Notes: generated by a model from the sequence alone, not told the origin. DNA of 64,000 nt from Nostoc spongiaeforme FACHB-130 (GCF_014698475.1 NZ_JACJTB010000006.1:122908-186907), one strand, 5' to 3'; positions 9,421 through 18,642 are shown, counted from the first letter of the stretch. Made by a program: numbers and translations.

Positions 9421-10242
9421 ATGCAAGAAACTAACCAGCCGCAACAAACTCAAAGAGTTGCCTTGGTAATTCAATACCTTGGTACTCATTTTCATGGCTG
9501 GCAAAGGCAAAAGGGGCAGCGTACAGTCCAAGAAGAAATTGAAACAGCGATCGCGACTATTCTTGGTCATCATGTCACACTACATGGCGCAGGACGCACT
9601 GATGCTGGTGTTCATGCTGCTGCACAAGTAGCCCACTTTGATGCTACAGGTTTAATTCCGGCTCAGAAATGGGCAACAGTTCTCAACAGTTATCTGCCAC
9701 CAGACATCATAATAAGGGCTTCAGCACCCGTAGGTAACGCTTGGCACGCCCGTTTTAGCGCGGCTTATCGGCGATACCGCTACATGATATACACTGAAAA
9801 ACGACCAAATTTGTTCGTTAAACCCTTTAGTTGGCATTATTATCATGAGCCACTGGATGAATTATTGATTCAGTCTGCCATGAAACCTCTGTTGGGCAAG
9901 CATCATTTAGCAGCTTTCCATCGTGCAGGCTCCAAGCGCAAGCATTCTTGGGTAGAAGTACAAGCCGCAGAATGTCATCGTAGCGGGTCACTGCTCCATC
10001 TAGAAATTCAAGCAGATGGATTTTTATATGGCATGGTTAGGCTACTAGTGGGAATGCTAGTACAAGTAGGTGCTGGACAGCGCACCCTGGCGAACTTCAC
10101 CGAAATTTGGCAAGAAGAACGCCGAGAAGAAGTAAAATATGCCGCACCTGCTCAGGGTTTATGCTTGTTGCGCGTCGGCTATCCTGATTTTCCTTTTTCT
10201 CCAGATATTTGGTACGATACCCAGCCCAAATTTAGTTTTTAG
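9421..10242 (+). CDS. truA: tRNA pseudouridine(38-40) synthase TruA
   Basis: Converts uridines 38-40 of the tRNA anticodon arm to pseudouridine. The catalytic aspartate is in GAGRTDAGVHAAAQVAHFD; VALVIQYLGTHFHGWQ near the N-terminus and GSLLHLEIQADGFLYGMVRLLVG near residues 195-220 are conserved. An open frame extends upstream to GTG 9400, but those codons fall in heptamer repeats; ATG 9421 with AAGGA ten bases upstream is preferred (273 residues). The rplQ-truA-rplM order is typical of cyanobacteria. Confidence 0.96.
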   Translation: MQETNQPQQTQRVALVIQYLGTHFHGWQRQKGQRTVQEEIETAIATILGHHVTLHGAGRTDAGVHAAAQVAHFDATGLIPAQKWATVLNSYLPPDIIIRASAPVGNAWHARFSAAYRRYRYMIYTEKRPNLFVKPFSWHYYHEPLDELLIQSAMKPLLGKHHLAAFHRAGSKRKHSWVEVQAAECHRSGSLLHLEIQADGFLYGMVRLLVGMLVQVGAGQRTLANFTEIWQEERREEVKYAAPAQGLCLLRVGYPDFPFSPDIWYDTQPKFSF

Positions 10243-10306
10243 TCATTGGTCATCAGTCGTTACTCAATGACGAATGACAAAGGACAAAATAACAAAGGAC
10301 AAACAC
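10243..10306 (+). repeat. STRR spacer between truA and rplM
   Basis: Units of GTCATTG/ATCAGTC followed by AATGACG, AATGACA, AAGGACA and AACAAAGG fill the gap. AAGGA at 10295-10299 is nine bases upstream of the rplM ATG, the same spacing as at rplF. The array extends the apparent reading frame upstream of rplM, but those codons encode only repeat. Confidence 0.8.
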
Positions 10307-10308
10307 AA

Positions 10309-10761
10309 ATGAGTAAAACCTACCTTCCGCCTCAAGCTTCACTTGAGCATGATTGGTACGTAGTAGATGCTACTGACCAACGTCTTGGTCGCCTCGCTAC
10401 CGAAATCGCTATGATTCTCCGAGGCAAAAAGAAACCGGAATATACACCTCACATGGACACTGGTGACTTTGTGATTGTGATTAATGCCGAGAAAATCGCA
10501 GTCACAGGTAAAAAACGGACTCAAAAATTATATCGTCGCCACTCTGGCCGTCCTGGTGGGATGAAGACCGAAACTTTTGCCAAGCTGCAACAGCGCATCC
10601 CCGAACGGATTGTTGAACATGCTGTTAAAGGTATGCTACCTAAAAATAGCTTGGGTCGGCAGTTGTTTACCAAGCTAAAAGTTTATGCAGGGCCGACTCA
10701 TCCCCACGAAGCTCAACAACCTAAAGAATTAAAAATTAGTACAATTCCTGGAGAAAGCTAA
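10309..10761 (+). CDS. rplM: 50S ribosomal protein L13
   Basis: L13 is an early assembly protein of the large subunit. The 150-residue product starts [20 protein letters not shown] and includes [39 protein letters not shown] and [21 protein letters not shown]. The frame is open upstream to 10246, but those 21 codons are heptamer repeat; ATG 10309 matches the family start and has AAGGA nine bases upstream. Its stop overlaps the rpsI ATG by one base. Confidence 0.98.
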   Translation: MSKTYLPPQASLEHDWYVVDATDQRLGRLATEIAMILRGKKKPEYTPHMDTGDFVIVINAEKIAVTGKKRTQKLYRRHSGRPGGMKTETFAKLQQRIPERIVEHAVKGMLPKNSLGRQLFTKLKVYAGPTHPHEAQQPKELKISTIPGES

Positions 10762-11177
10762 TGGTAGTAGCAGAAGCCAATAGTGGTCGTGCTGTGTACT
10801 GGGGTACTGGCCGCCGAAAATCAGCAGTAGCAAGAGTCCGCCTTGTCCCTGGTAGCGGTCAATTGACAGTCAATGGCAAGCCTGGAGATTTATACTTCCA
10901 GTTCAATGCCAATTACTTGGGAGTGATTAAAGCTCCTTTGGAAACCCTGGGCTTAGAAACCGAATATGACATTTTGGTGAAAGCTGAGGGTGGTGGCTTG
11001 ACTGGTCAAGCTGATTCTATCCGTTTGGGTGTGGCTCGTGCTTTGTGTCAATTAGACCCAGAAAATCGCTCACCCTTAAAAACCGAAGGTTATCTCACCC
11101 GTGATCCCAGAGCAAAAGAGCGCAAAAAATACGGTTTGCACAAAGCTCGCAAAGCTCCTCAGTACTCCAAACGATAA
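10761..11177 (+). CDS. rpsI: 30S ribosomal protein S9
   Basis: S9 sits in the 30S head and its C-terminal tail reaches the P-site tRNA. The 138-residue product has [40 protein letters not shown] and the C-terminal tail ending RKAPQYSKR, in which the last arginine is the family hallmark. It overlaps rplM by one base (TAATG), consistent with the widespread L13-S9 operon. A 203-base gap to rpmE follows. Confidence 0.98.
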   Translation: MVVAEANSGRAVYWGTGRRKSAVARVRLVPGSGQLTVNGKPGDLYFQFNANYLGVIKAPLETLGLETEYDILVKAEGGGLTGQADSIRLGVARALCQLDPENRSPLKTEGYLTRDPRAKERKKYGLHKARKAPQYSKR

Positions 11178-11380
11178 GGGATTGGGTCTTGGGAATTGGA
11201 TAATTTTTGTAGTCCCTAGTACAACAAGGCAAAAGTAAAAGGTCAAAAAGAAAAAGAAAGAATAGTGATACCACAAGCCTTTTAGCAATTTCTTATGATC
11301 TGTTTATTTCCGCCGATCTGTACTAGTCTCTAGATTCCACTGAAAGTTATAATTTATATAGATTCACCACAAAAGGAACA

Positions 11381-11620
11381 ATGGCTAAACCTGATATTCA
11401 TCCCCAGTGGTATCCAGAAGCTAAAGTCTACTGCAACGGTCAAGTTGTAATGACTGTTGGTTCTACCAAACCAGAATTACACGTAGATGTTTGGTCTGGA
11501 AATCACCCTTTTTATACTGGTACTCAAAAGATTATCGACACAGAAGGTCGCGTAGAACGCTTTCTGCGGAAATACGGCAAGTCAAGCGAGCAAGGCTCCG
11601 GCGGCAAAAAGAAAAAGTAG
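11381..11620 (+). CDS. rpmE: 50S ribosomal protein L31 (zinc ligands mostly lost)
   Basis: L31 bridges the large and small subunits at the central protuberance. The 79-residue product starts MAKPDIHPQWYPEAKVYCNG and contains VDVWSGNHPFYTGTQKIIDTEGRV, clearly L31. Zinc-type L31 has CxC and CxxC ligands; here only C18 is present and the second pair is replaced around VWSGN, so it is probably a zinc-free form. The tail is Ser/Gly/Lys-rich. AAAGGA precedes the ATG, and a TATAAT lies at 11348-11353 in the gap, suggesting (weakly) its own promoter. Confidence 0.96.
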   Translation: MAKPDIHPQWYPEAKVYCNGQVVMTVGSTKPELHVDVWSGNHPFYTGTQKIIDTEGRVERFLRKYGKSSEQGSGGKKKK

Positions 11621-11713
11621 CGGTTTGGCTCTGCTGTTAACGACGACCCTGCGAATGCTGGGTCGATTGTCATTTTTTGAGCCAAGTTGTTATTTGAAGG
11701 AGCGATCGCACTT

Positions 11714-12814
11714 ATGGCTGAAACATACCTGCTGGAGAAACTTAAATCTGTTGAACAAACCTTTAATGAACTAACACGTCGCCTAGCCGACCCTGATACC
11801 GCAAAAAACCCTGATGAGTATCAACAAATAGCTAAGGCTCGTTCTTCTTTGGAAGAGGTAGTGAATACCTATGAAACTTGGAAAGTAGCCCAAGAAGACT
11901 TAATTGGGGCGCGTCAGGTTTATAAAGAAGCAGCCAGTGACCCAGAAATGCAAGAAATGGCAGCACTGGAAGTTAGTGAACTGGAAGAAAAAATAGAATA
12001 CTTAGAAACCCGCTTAAAAGTACTATTACTGCCCCGCGATCCCAACGATGAGAAGAATATCATGTTGGAAATTCGCGCTGGGACTGGTGGCGATGAAGCG
12101 AGTATTTGGGCTGGCGATTTGATGCGGATGTACACTCGCTACGCTCAAACTCAAGGTTGGAAAGTTTCGCTGGCGAGCGAATCTTTGGGAGAAATGGGCG
12201 GTTGGAAAGAAGTCATTCTAGAAATTAAAGGTGACAACGTTTACAGCCAGTTAAAGTTTGAAGCTGGAGTGCATCGCGTACAGCGTGTACCAGTCACAGA
12301 AGCTGGAGGACGGGTGCATACTTCCACCGCTACTGTAGCAATCATGCCAGAAGTGGATGATGTAGAAATTCACATCGACCCCAAAGATATTGAAATGACG
12401 ACGGCTCGTTCTGGCGGTGCTGGTGGACAAAACGTCAACAAAGTGGAAACAGCCGTTGACTTGATGCACAAACCCACAGGAATCAGAATTTTCTGTACGG
12501 AAGAGCGTAGCCAGTTGCAAAACAAAGAACGGGCGATGCAAATTTTGCGGGCGAAACTGTACGAAATGAAGTTACGCGAACAACAAGAAGCTGTAACTTC
12601 TATGCGGCGATCGCAGGTTGGGACAGGATCGCGATCGGAAAAGATTCGCACTTATAACTATAAAGATAACCGCGTTACCGACCACCGCTTAGGTCAAAAC
12701 TTCTCCTTAAACCCTGTTCTGGAAGGTGATTTAGAGACAGTAATTCAATCTTGTATCTCTCAAGATCAGCAAGAACGTTTGGCAGAGTTAGCGACTTCCG
12801 GTACAATGAACTAA
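11714..12814 (+). CDS. prfA: Peptide chain release factor 1
   Basis: RF1 recognises UAA and UAG and triggers peptidyl-tRNA hydrolysis. The GGQ motif is in [20 protein letters not shown]; the N-terminal coiled region and [18 protein letters not shown] are also typical. An upstream TTG (11687) keeps the frame open, but ATG 11714 with GGAG at 11698-11701 gives the normal N-terminus [10 protein letters not shown] and 366 residues. The gene ends the ribosomal cluster and is followed by a strong terminator. Confidence 0.97.
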   Translation: MAETYLLEKLKSVEQTFNELTRRLADPDTAKNPDEYQQIAKARSSLEEVVNTYETWKVAQEDLIGARQVYKEAASDPEMQEMAALEVSELEEKIEYLETRLKVLLLPRDPNDEKNIMLEIRAGTGGDEASIWAGDLMRMYTRYAQTQGWKVSLASESLGEMGGWKEVILEIKGDNVYSQLKFEAGVHRVQRVPVTEAGGRVHTSTATVAIMPEVDDVEIHIDPKDIEMTTARSGGAGGQNVNKVETAVDLMHKPTGIRIFCTEERSQLQNKERAMQILRAKLYEMKLREQQEAVTSMRRSQVGTGSRSEKIRTYNYKDNRVTDHRLGQNFSLNPVLEGDLETVIQSCISQDQQERLAELATSGTMN

Positions 12815-12843
12815 TTTTTAGCTTGAGAATTAATTTGATTACA

Positions 12844-12888
12844 AACCGTCTGGGGTGTTGCAATGTTTAACACACTAGACGGTTTTTT
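12844..12888 (+). terminator. Intrinsic terminator after prfA
   Basis: AACCGTCT (12844-12851) pairs with AGACGGTT (12876-12883), the stem being extended inside by GGTGTT/AACAC-type pairing, and is followed by TTTTTT. This is a canonical Rho-independent terminator 29 bases after the prfA stop and marks the end of the long ribosomal operon series. Confidence 0.9.
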
Positions 12889-12977
12889 AATCTGAATTGA
12901 TTTCCGCAAATATACATAAGTTACGCACATATAAATAGTTTTAGAATGGTGAGCATCAAATTTTTATAGGTGCAGCT

Positions 12978-13478
12978 ATGTCATTGTTACGGAACGAACC
13001 TTTAGATTGGCAATCCAATCCAGAAACATCTTATATACCTGTTTATCATAAAGGTAGTTTAGTTGGTTTCTTCAAGCAAGAATATGTGAATGAAATTCTT
13101 TATTTTTTAAATGAAGAAGAAGTTTTAAAAAAAGCTCTCAAAAAAGCTTGTGCTGATTTACTAAAAAAGACTGGTGGCGATATAACTAAGGTTAATTATT
13201 TAGTACAAAAATATATAAAAGTTAGTGAACGTCCTAAATATGGGGCGAGAGCGATCGCACTTTTACTGCAAGAGCGACAAACAGAACTTGACCTTAACAA
13301 TCAAGAATTTGCTAAATTCTGCGATACCTTTAAAATCTCTCCTACCGAACTCAATAGTATTTATGCTGGAGAGCCGATAGATGATAATTTATTAGCGCCA
13401 ATCTCACGGGTATTGGGGATAACTAGAGAGCGTGTGCAAGAAGTCAGAGATGGTACAGAAGCCCAAAAAAGTACATAA
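12978..13478 (+). CDS. Hypothetical protein with a C-terminal helix-turn-helix-like region
   Basis: A 166-residue, soluble, charged protein that I cannot assign to a named family. Residues about 1-45 include IPVYHKGSLVGFFKQEYVNEIL. Residues about 105-155 (NNQEFAKFCDTFKISPTELN, then LAPISRVLGITRERVQEVRDG) resemble paired helix-turn-helix segments of XRE-like regulators, but this is a pattern impression only. The ATG at 12978 follows TTATAGGTGCAGCT with a modest AGGTG site. It lies 34 bases before the Rpn-like gene on the same strand, so cotranscription is possible. Confidence 0.7.
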   Translation: MSLLRNEPLDWQSNPETSYIPVYHKGSLVGFFKQEYVNEILYFLNEEEVLKKALKKACADLLKKTGGDITKVNYLVQKYIKVSERPKYGARAIALLLQERQTELDLNNQEFAKFCDTFKISPTELNSIYAGEPIDDNLLAPISRVLGITRERVQEVRDGTEAQKST

Positions 13479-13511
13479 TTAGCTATTAACATTATTTCCT
13501 TTGTTCAATCT

Positions 13512-14348
13512 GTGAAAACAGACAGCATATTTTATCGCCTATTTCAAGAATTTCCCGATATCTTCTTTGAACTCATTGGTGCTTCTCCCGAAAATACTGA
13601 ATACTATCAATTTTCATCAGTTGAGATCAAACAAACAGCCTTCAGAATTGATGGTGTGTTTCTACCTGTACAAAATGAGGAAAAGCATATTTACTTTGTG
13701 GAGGTACAGTTTCAAACTGATGATGATTTTTATTCACGACTGTTTGCCGAAATTTGTTTATATTTACGCCAAAATCGACCGCCAAATAACTGGTGTGCAG
13801 TGGTTTTATACCCTAGTAGAAGTGTAGATACACAAGATATAAAACATTACCGAGAATTTTTTGAAAGTCAGCGAGTCCAATGTATTTATTTGGATGAATT
13901 AGGCGATGCAGCATCACTACCAATTGGTATAGCAACCATCAAGTTAGTAATTGCTGATACAAACACAGCAATCGTCGAGGCTACGGAGTTAATTACTAGA
14001 ACAAAACTTGAGTTAACATCTCAACGCCAACAACAGCAATTATTACAATTGATAGAGACGATTCTGATTTACAAGTTGCCGAACATGAGTAGAGAGGAAA
14101 TACAGAATATGTTTGGATTAAGCGATTTAAAACAAACACGATTTTATCAAGAAGCTTTTCAGGAAGGTAAAGAACAAGGTAGACAGGAAGGTAGACAGGA
14201 AGGTAGACAGGAAGGTAGACAGGAAGGCCAACGCCAAGAAAAGTTGAGAATGGTTTCTCGCCTTTTGAGGTTGGGTTTGACTGTGGAACAAGTAGCGGCG
14301 GAACTTGATTTAAGTATTGAAGAAGTACAACAAGCTGCACAAAATTAA
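13512..14348 (+). CDS. Rpn/DUF2887-type PD-(D/E)XK nuclease-like protein
   Basis: The 278-residue product starts at a GTG (MKTDSIFYRLFQEFPDIFFELIG), the usual opening of cyanobacterial DUF2887 proteins of the Rpn (recombination-promoting nuclease) clan. A candidate PD-(D/E)XK core is FRIDGVFLP with YFVEVQFQTDDDFYSRLFAE at about residues 50-80. A helical C-terminal part follows, with a run of QEGR repeats (about residues 223-238) and an end VEQVAAELDLSIEEVQQAAQ. Members are often encoded in many copies in Nostocales genomes and their role is largely unknown. The 3' third is duplicated just downstream. Confidence 0.85.
   Translation: MKTDSIFYRLFQEFPDIFFELIGASPENTEYYQFSSVEIKQTAFRIDGVFLPVQNEEKHIYFVEVQFQTDDDFYSRLFAEICLYLRQNRPPNNWCAVVLYPSRSVDTQDIKHYREFFESQRVQCIYLDELGDAASLPIGIATIKLVIADTNTAIVEATELITRTKLELTSQRQQQQLLQLIETILIYKLPNMSREEIQNMFGLSDLKQTRFYQEAFQEGKEQGRQEGRQEGRQEGRQEGQRQEKLRMVSRLLRLGLTVEQVAAELDLSIEEVQQAAQN
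14178..14225 (+). repeat. In-frame 12-bp tandem repeat (4 copies) in the Rpn-like gene
   Basis: GGTAGACAGGAA is repeated four times without change and encodes tandem GRQE units. The downstream duplicate of this gene tail has a single copy, so copy number differs between two otherwise similar sequences. The array is therefore likely length-variable, by slippage. Confidence 0.9.
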
Positions 14349-14365
14349 TCAGTAATCAAAGAAAA

Positions 14366-14593
14366 ATGCAGGCTATGTTTGAATTAGGCGATTTAAAGCA
14401 AACACGATTTTATCAAGAAGCTTTTCAGGAAGGCAAAGAACAAGGTAGACAGGAAGGCAAAGAAGAAGGTCAACGCCAAGAAAGGTTGAGAATTGTCTCT
14501 CGACTTTTGAGATTGGGTTGGACTGTGGAACAAGTAGAGGCAGAACTTGATTTAAGTATTGAGGAAGTACAGCAAGCTGCACAAAATTCATGA
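14366..14593 (+). pseudogene. Duplicated 3' fragment of the upstream Rpn-like gene
   Basis: The 75-codon frame repeats the last ~75 codons of the preceding gene: LGDLKQTRFYQEAFQEGKEQ, a shortened QEG segment, RQERLRIVSRLLRLGWTVEQ and the same IEEVQQAAQN end. The nuclease core is absent. DNA after both stops is also alike (AGTAATCAAA), so the duplicated unit includes flanking sequence. It arose by tandem duplication or from the end of a lost second gene. It is open and has an ATG at 14366, but nothing shows that it is expressed. Confidence 0.75.
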
Positions 14594-14727
14594 GTAATCA
14601 AAATTAAGCAATATCTGGGTTTGATTGTTACTTCTTGGGAAGAATTATTGGTTAATTTTTGTTAATATTGGACACGGTGTTGGTACTTCGTCCTTAACCA
14701 TCAATTTCCTACCCTGAGAGAAACTCG

Positions 14728-16422
14728 ATGCTGCGACTCGAACATATCAGTAAAATTTATCCCACAGGCGAAGTCCTTAAGGATATCAACTGGGAAGTAA
14801 AACCAGGCGATCGCATTGGCTTAGTTGGCGTTAACGGTGCGGGAAAATCTACCCAGTTGAAAATTATCTCTGGGGAAATTGAACCTACCGCCGGCGACAT
14901 TATTCGTCCTGCTAGTTTACATATTGCTTATCTCAATCAAGAGTTTGAAGTCGACCCTACCCGCACGGTTAGAGAAGAATTTTGGACAGTATTTAAGGAA
15001 GCCAACGAAGTACAGTTAGCTCTGACGCAAGTGCAACATGATATGCAAACTGCGACACCAGAGGAACTGGATCGGTTAATTAACAAGTTGGATCGTTTGC
15101 AGCGTCAGTTTGAAGCTTTGGATGGTTACGGTTTAGAAGCACGCATCGGCAAGATTTTACCAGAGATGGGATTTGATCAAGAAGATGGCGATCGCCTCGT
15201 CAGTGCTTTTTCTGGTGGCTGGCAAATGCGGATGAGTTTAGGTAAAATTCTGCTGCAAGCACCGGATTTATTACTGTTAGACGAACCGACTAACCATTTA
15301 GACTTAGAAACTATCGAGTGGCTAGAAAATTACCTCAAAGGCTTAACAACGCCGATGGTGATAGTTTCCCACGACCGCGAATTTTTAGACCGCCTCTGCA
15401 CTCAAATTGTCGAAACTGAACGCGGCGTTTCTAGCACATACTTGGGTAACTATTCGGCTTACTTGCAACAAAAAGCCGAAAATCAAGTAGCACAGATGAA
15501 TGCTTACGAACGCCAACAAAAGGAAATTGAGAAGCAACAAGCTTTTGTTGACAGATTCCGCGCTAGTGCTACCCGCAGTACTCAAGCAAAAAGCCGGGAA
15601 AAGCAACTCGAAAAAGTTGAACGCATTGAAGCACCAACATCTGGAGTCAGAACCTTACATTTTCGTTTTCCTCCTGCACCTCGTAGTGGTAGAGAAGTAG
15701 TGAAAATTAAGGATTTGACCCATATCTATGATGATAAAATCTTATTCCTGGGTGCAAATTTGCTGATTGAAAGGGGCGATCGCATCGCTTTTTTAGGCCC
15801 CAACGGTGCGGGGAAATCTACCTTATTGCGAATCATTATGGGTACGGAAATACCCAGCGAAGGCATCGTTAGCTTAGGCGATCATAACGTTATTCCGGGT
15901 TACTTTGAACAAAATCAAGCCGAAGCGTTGGACTTGAAAAAGACCGTGATGGAAACAATTCACGATGAAGTTCCTGATTGGAAAAACGAAGAAGTTCGCA
16001 CGCTGCTCGGCAAGTTTTTATTCTCCGGTGACACTGTATTTAAATCGGTTGAAGCCTTAAGTGGAGGAGAAAAAGCACGTTTAGCATTGGCAAAAATGCT
16101 ATTGCGTCCAGCTAATTTACTGATTTTAGATGAGCCTACCAACCATCTTGATATTCCAGCTAAAGAGATGTTGGAAGAAGCATTGCAAAACTATGATGGG
16201 ACAGCGATTGTAGTTTCCCACGACCGTTATTTTATTTCCCAGGTGGCTAACAAAATTGTGGAAATTCGGGATGGAGAATTCCGGGTTTATTTAGGAGATT
16301 ACCACTACTACTTAGGAAAAATTGCCGAGGAAAAAGAAGAAGCCAAATTAGCGGCGATCGCTGCGGAAAAAGCTGCTAAGAAAGCAGCTAAAACTGCCAA
16401 AACTTCTGGCAAGAAAAAGTAA
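14728..16422 (+). CDS. ABC-F family ATPase (ribosome-associated type)
   Basis: A soluble protein of 564 residues with two ABC domains and no membrane spans. Domain 1 has Walker A GVNGAGKST (about 34-42), signature FSGGWQMRMSLGKIL and LLLLDEPTNHLD. Domain 2 has GPNGAGKST (about 358), LSGGEKARLALAKM and LLILDEPTNHLD. Between them is the charged ABC-F linker (QQKEIEKQQAFVDRF...), and the C-terminus is an Ala/Lys-rich tail. ABC-F proteins such as EttA, Uup and YbiT act on ribosomes; which subfamily this is cannot be settled by eye. The ATG at 14728 has GAGAG upstream. Confidence 0.93.
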   Translation: MLRLEHISKIYPTGEVLKDINWEVKPGDRIGLVGVNGAGKSTQLKIISGEIEPTAGDIIRPASLHIAYLNQEFEVDPTRTVREEFWTVFKEANEVQLALTQVQHDMQTATPEELDRLINKLDRLQRQFEALDGYGLEARIGKILPEMGFDQEDGDRLVSAFSGGWQMRMSLGKILLQAPDLLLLDEPTNHLDLETIEWLENYLKGLTTPMVIVSHDREFLDRLCTQIVETERGVSSTYLGNYSAYLQQKAENQVAQMNAYERQQKEIEKQQAFVDRFRASATRSTQAKSREKQLEKVERIEAPTSGVRTLHFRFPPAPRSGREVVKIKDLTHIYDDKILFLGANLLIERGDRIAFLGPNGAGKSTLLRIIMGTEIPSEGIVSLGDHNVIPGYFEQNQAEALDLKKTVMETIHDEVPDWKNEEVRTLLGKFLFSGDTVFKSVEALSGGEKARLALAKMLLRPANLLILDEPTNHLDIPAKEMLEEALQNYDGTAIVVSHDRYFISQVANKIVEIRDGEFRVYLGDYHYYLGKIAEEKEEAKLAAIAAEKAAKKAAKTAKTSGKKK

Positions 16423-16429
16423 AATATCA

Positions 16430-16463
16430 AGTTAGTAGTAGTATCTTTACTTAACTACTAACT
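16430..16463 (+). other. Stem-loop after the ABC-F gene
   Basis: AGTTAGTAGT (16430-16439) is perfectly complementary to ACTACTAACT (16454-16463), with a 14-base loop, starting 7 bases after the stop. No T-run follows, so it may be a weak terminator or RNA-stability element. The remaining gap to gpmI (about 170 bases) shows nothing else that I can support. Confidence 0.45.
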
Positions 16464-16635
16464 CATTCATTCATTGGAGATATCACAAAATATATGCAAC
16501 AGTTGCGAAAAGTAAAAAAAGTCTAAAAAATCTCTCAATAAGTCATAAATTAAGTTACTAAGCAGAAATTCACTTGCAGCTGTGGTTAGCAGTGGTATCA
16601 TTCGGGTATTACAAAAAGTAAAGGGCAATTTTATT

Positions 16636-18234
16636 ATGACCAAGGCACCTGTTGCTCCTGTGGTGCTAGTCATTTTAGACGGATGGGGCTACTGCGAGGA
16701 GACGCGAGGAAACGCTATTGTGGCGGCGAAAACGCCGATTATGGACAGCTTGTGGGTGGCGTACCCGCACACCCTCATCCGCACATCAGGAAAAGCCGTA
16801 GGCTTGCCAGATGGTCAAATGGGTAACTCAGAAGTTGGTCATTTGAATATTGGCGCTGGGCGAGTTGTTCCACAAGAGCTTGTACGCATCTCCGATGCAG
16901 TAGAAGATGGTTCAATCCTCAGTAACCCTGCACTGGTCAAAATTTGCCAGGAAGTTCGTTCTCAAAATGGCAAGTTGCACTTAGTGGGTCTTTGTTCTGA
17001 TGGAGGGGTACACTCGCATATCACCCACCTGTTCGGACTACTTGACTTAGCAAAAGATCAGCGAATTTCAGAAGTTTGTATTCACGCGATTACAGATGGT
17101 CGTGATACTTCCCCTAGTGAAGGTATAAAAGCGATTCAGGCAATTCAAGATTACACCGATCACGTAGGAATTGGGCGCATCGCCACCCTCAGCGGCCGTT
17201 ACTACGCAATGGATCGCGATCGCCGTTGGGATCGAGTCAAACGGGCTTATGATGTCATGACCCAAGATGGCGCAGGCGATGGGCGCACAGCCGCACAAGT
17301 CTTGCAAGCATCTTACTCCGAAGGGGTGACAGACGAATTTATTAACCCAGTTCGCATTGCTCCTGGTGCAGTTGAACCAGGAGATGGGGTAATATTTTTC
17401 AACTTCCGCCCTGACCGTGCTAGACAATTAACTCAAGCCTTTGTCAGTGCTGAATTTACAGGCTTTGAACGACAGCAAATTCAGCCACTATCCTTTGTTA
17501 CTTTTACCCAGTACGATTCAGACCTACCAGTAACAGTAGCTTTTGAGCCGCAGAATTTAACTAATATCCTCGGTGAAGTTATTGCTAATCATGGTCTGAA
17601 GCAGTTACGTACTGCGGAAACAGAAAAATACGCCCACGTTACTTATTTCTTTAACGGTGGTTTAGAAGAACCTTTTCCTGGCGAAGACCGAGAACTGGTT
17701 AGTAGCCCAATGGTAGCGACTTACGACAAAGCCCCAACTATGTCAGCCGCCGCCGTTACAGATGTAGCGATCGCTGCCATTCAAAAAGGTATATACTCTC
17801 TCGTTGTGATTAACTATGCTAACCCAGACATGGTAGGGCATACTGGTCAAATGCCAGCCACAATCACCGCGATTGAAGAAGTTGATCGTTGTGTCGGTCG
17901 CCTGCTTGAAAGCATTATCAAAGCCGGCGGGACAACAATTATTACCGCCGACCATGGTAACGCTGAGTATATGCTAGATGAAGAGGGTAACTCTTGGACG
18001 GCGCATACTACCAACCCAGTACCCTTGATTTTGGTGGAAGGCGAAAAAGCCAAAATTCCTGGACATGGTACGAATGTCGAACTACGTAACGATGGCAAGT
18101 TAGCCGACATTGCACCTACCATTCTGGATATTTTACAGCTACCGCAGCCGCCAGAAATGACTGGGCGATCGCTAGTTAAGCCAATAGAGTTTGAATTAAA
18201 ACGCGATCGTACTCCTATGCCAATTGGTCTGTAA
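16636..18234 (+). CDS. gpmI: 2,3-bisphosphoglycerate-independent phosphoglycerate mutase
   Basis: Interconverts 3- and 2-phosphoglycerate in glycolysis using two Mn ions. The phosphatase-type metal site begins with VVLVILDGWGYCEETRGNAI (about 9-28), and the catalytic serine is S65 in QMGNSEVGHLNIGAGR. TDGRDTSP and the later NYANPDMVGHTG and ITADHGNAE metal ligands are intact. Frame is open upstream to 16582, but ATG 16636 gives the family N-terminus and 532 residues, the usual cyanobacterial size. Confidence 0.97.
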   Translation: MTKAPVAPVVLVILDGWGYCEETRGNAIVAAKTPIMDSLWVAYPHTLIRTSGKAVGLPDGQMGNSEVGHLNIGAGRVVPQELVRISDAVEDGSILSNPALVKICQEVRSQNGKLHLVGLCSDGGVHSHITHLFGLLDLAKDQRISEVCIHAITDGRDTSPSEGIKAIQAIQDYTDHVGIGRIATLSGRYYAMDRDRRWDRVKRAYDVMTQDGAGDGRTAAQVLQASYSEGVTDEFINPVRIAPGAVEPGDGVIFFNFRPDRARQLTQAFVSAEFTGFERQQIQPLSFVTFTQYDSDLPVTVAFEPQNLTNILGEVIANHGLKQLRTAETEKYAHVTYFFNGGLEEPFPGEDRELVSSPMVATYDKAPTMSAAAVTDVAIAAIQKGIYSLVVINYANPDMVGHTGQMPATITAIEEVDRCVGRLLESIIKAGGTTIITADHGNAEYMLDEEGNSWTAHTTNPVPLILVEGEKAKIPGHGTNVELRNDGKLADIAPTILDILQLPQPPEMTGRSLVKPIEFELKRDRTPMPIGL

Positions 18235-18240
18235 ACAGTA

Positions 18241-18278
18241 CTGAGTGCTGAGTAACTTTGACTTTACTCAACACTCAG
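18241..18278 (+). other. Hairpin of complementary short repeats after gpmI
   Basis: CTGAGTGCTGAGTAA (18241-18255) pairs with TTACTCAACACTCAG (18264-18278) with two mismatches. It starts seven bases after the gpmI stop. The arms are built of CTGAGTG-like heptamers. There is no clear T-run, so termination is only a possibility. Confidence 0.45.
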
Positions 18279-18398
18279 ACCTCAAAAATAATTATGCTAA
18301 GAATCTTAGGAGTTAAGAGTTAAAAGTAATAAAATAGAGTTTTTAAAGCCTTAACTTCCGACATCTGTTTTCAAACCGCCATAAATGAGATTGCGAAC

Positions 18399-18632
18399 AT
18401 GACAGTTACAAATATCGTACAAATTGTTTGGGCATTAGCCGCCCTGGGAATGATTGTTTTAGTATTGCTGCACAGCCCCAAAGGCGATGGAATTGGTGCT
18501 ATTGGTGGACAAGCCCAATTGTTTAGCAGTACCAAAAGTGCAGAAAACACCCTCAACCGAATTACTTGGGCTTTAACAGTAATTTTTCTTGGCTTAACAG
18601 TGGTTTTAAGTGCAGGTTGGCTACCCAAATAA
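18399..18632 (+). CDS. secG: Preprotein translocase subunit SecG
   Basis: SecG assists SecYE-mediated translocation. The 77-residue product has two hydrophobic helices (VQIVWALAALGMIVLVLLHS at about 6-25 and ITWALTVIFLGLTVVLSAGW at about 53-72). Between them is the conserved cytoplasmic KGDGIGAIGGQAQLFSSTKS loop that defines the family. It is monocistronic-looking here, unlinked to secY (4185), with the next gene beginning about ten bases after its stop. Confidence 0.95.
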   Translation: MTVTNIVQIVWALAALGMIVLVLLHSPKGDGIGAIGGQAQLFSSTKSAENTLNRITWALTVIFLGLTVVLSAGWLPK

Positions 18633-18642
18633 GGATAGGGAA

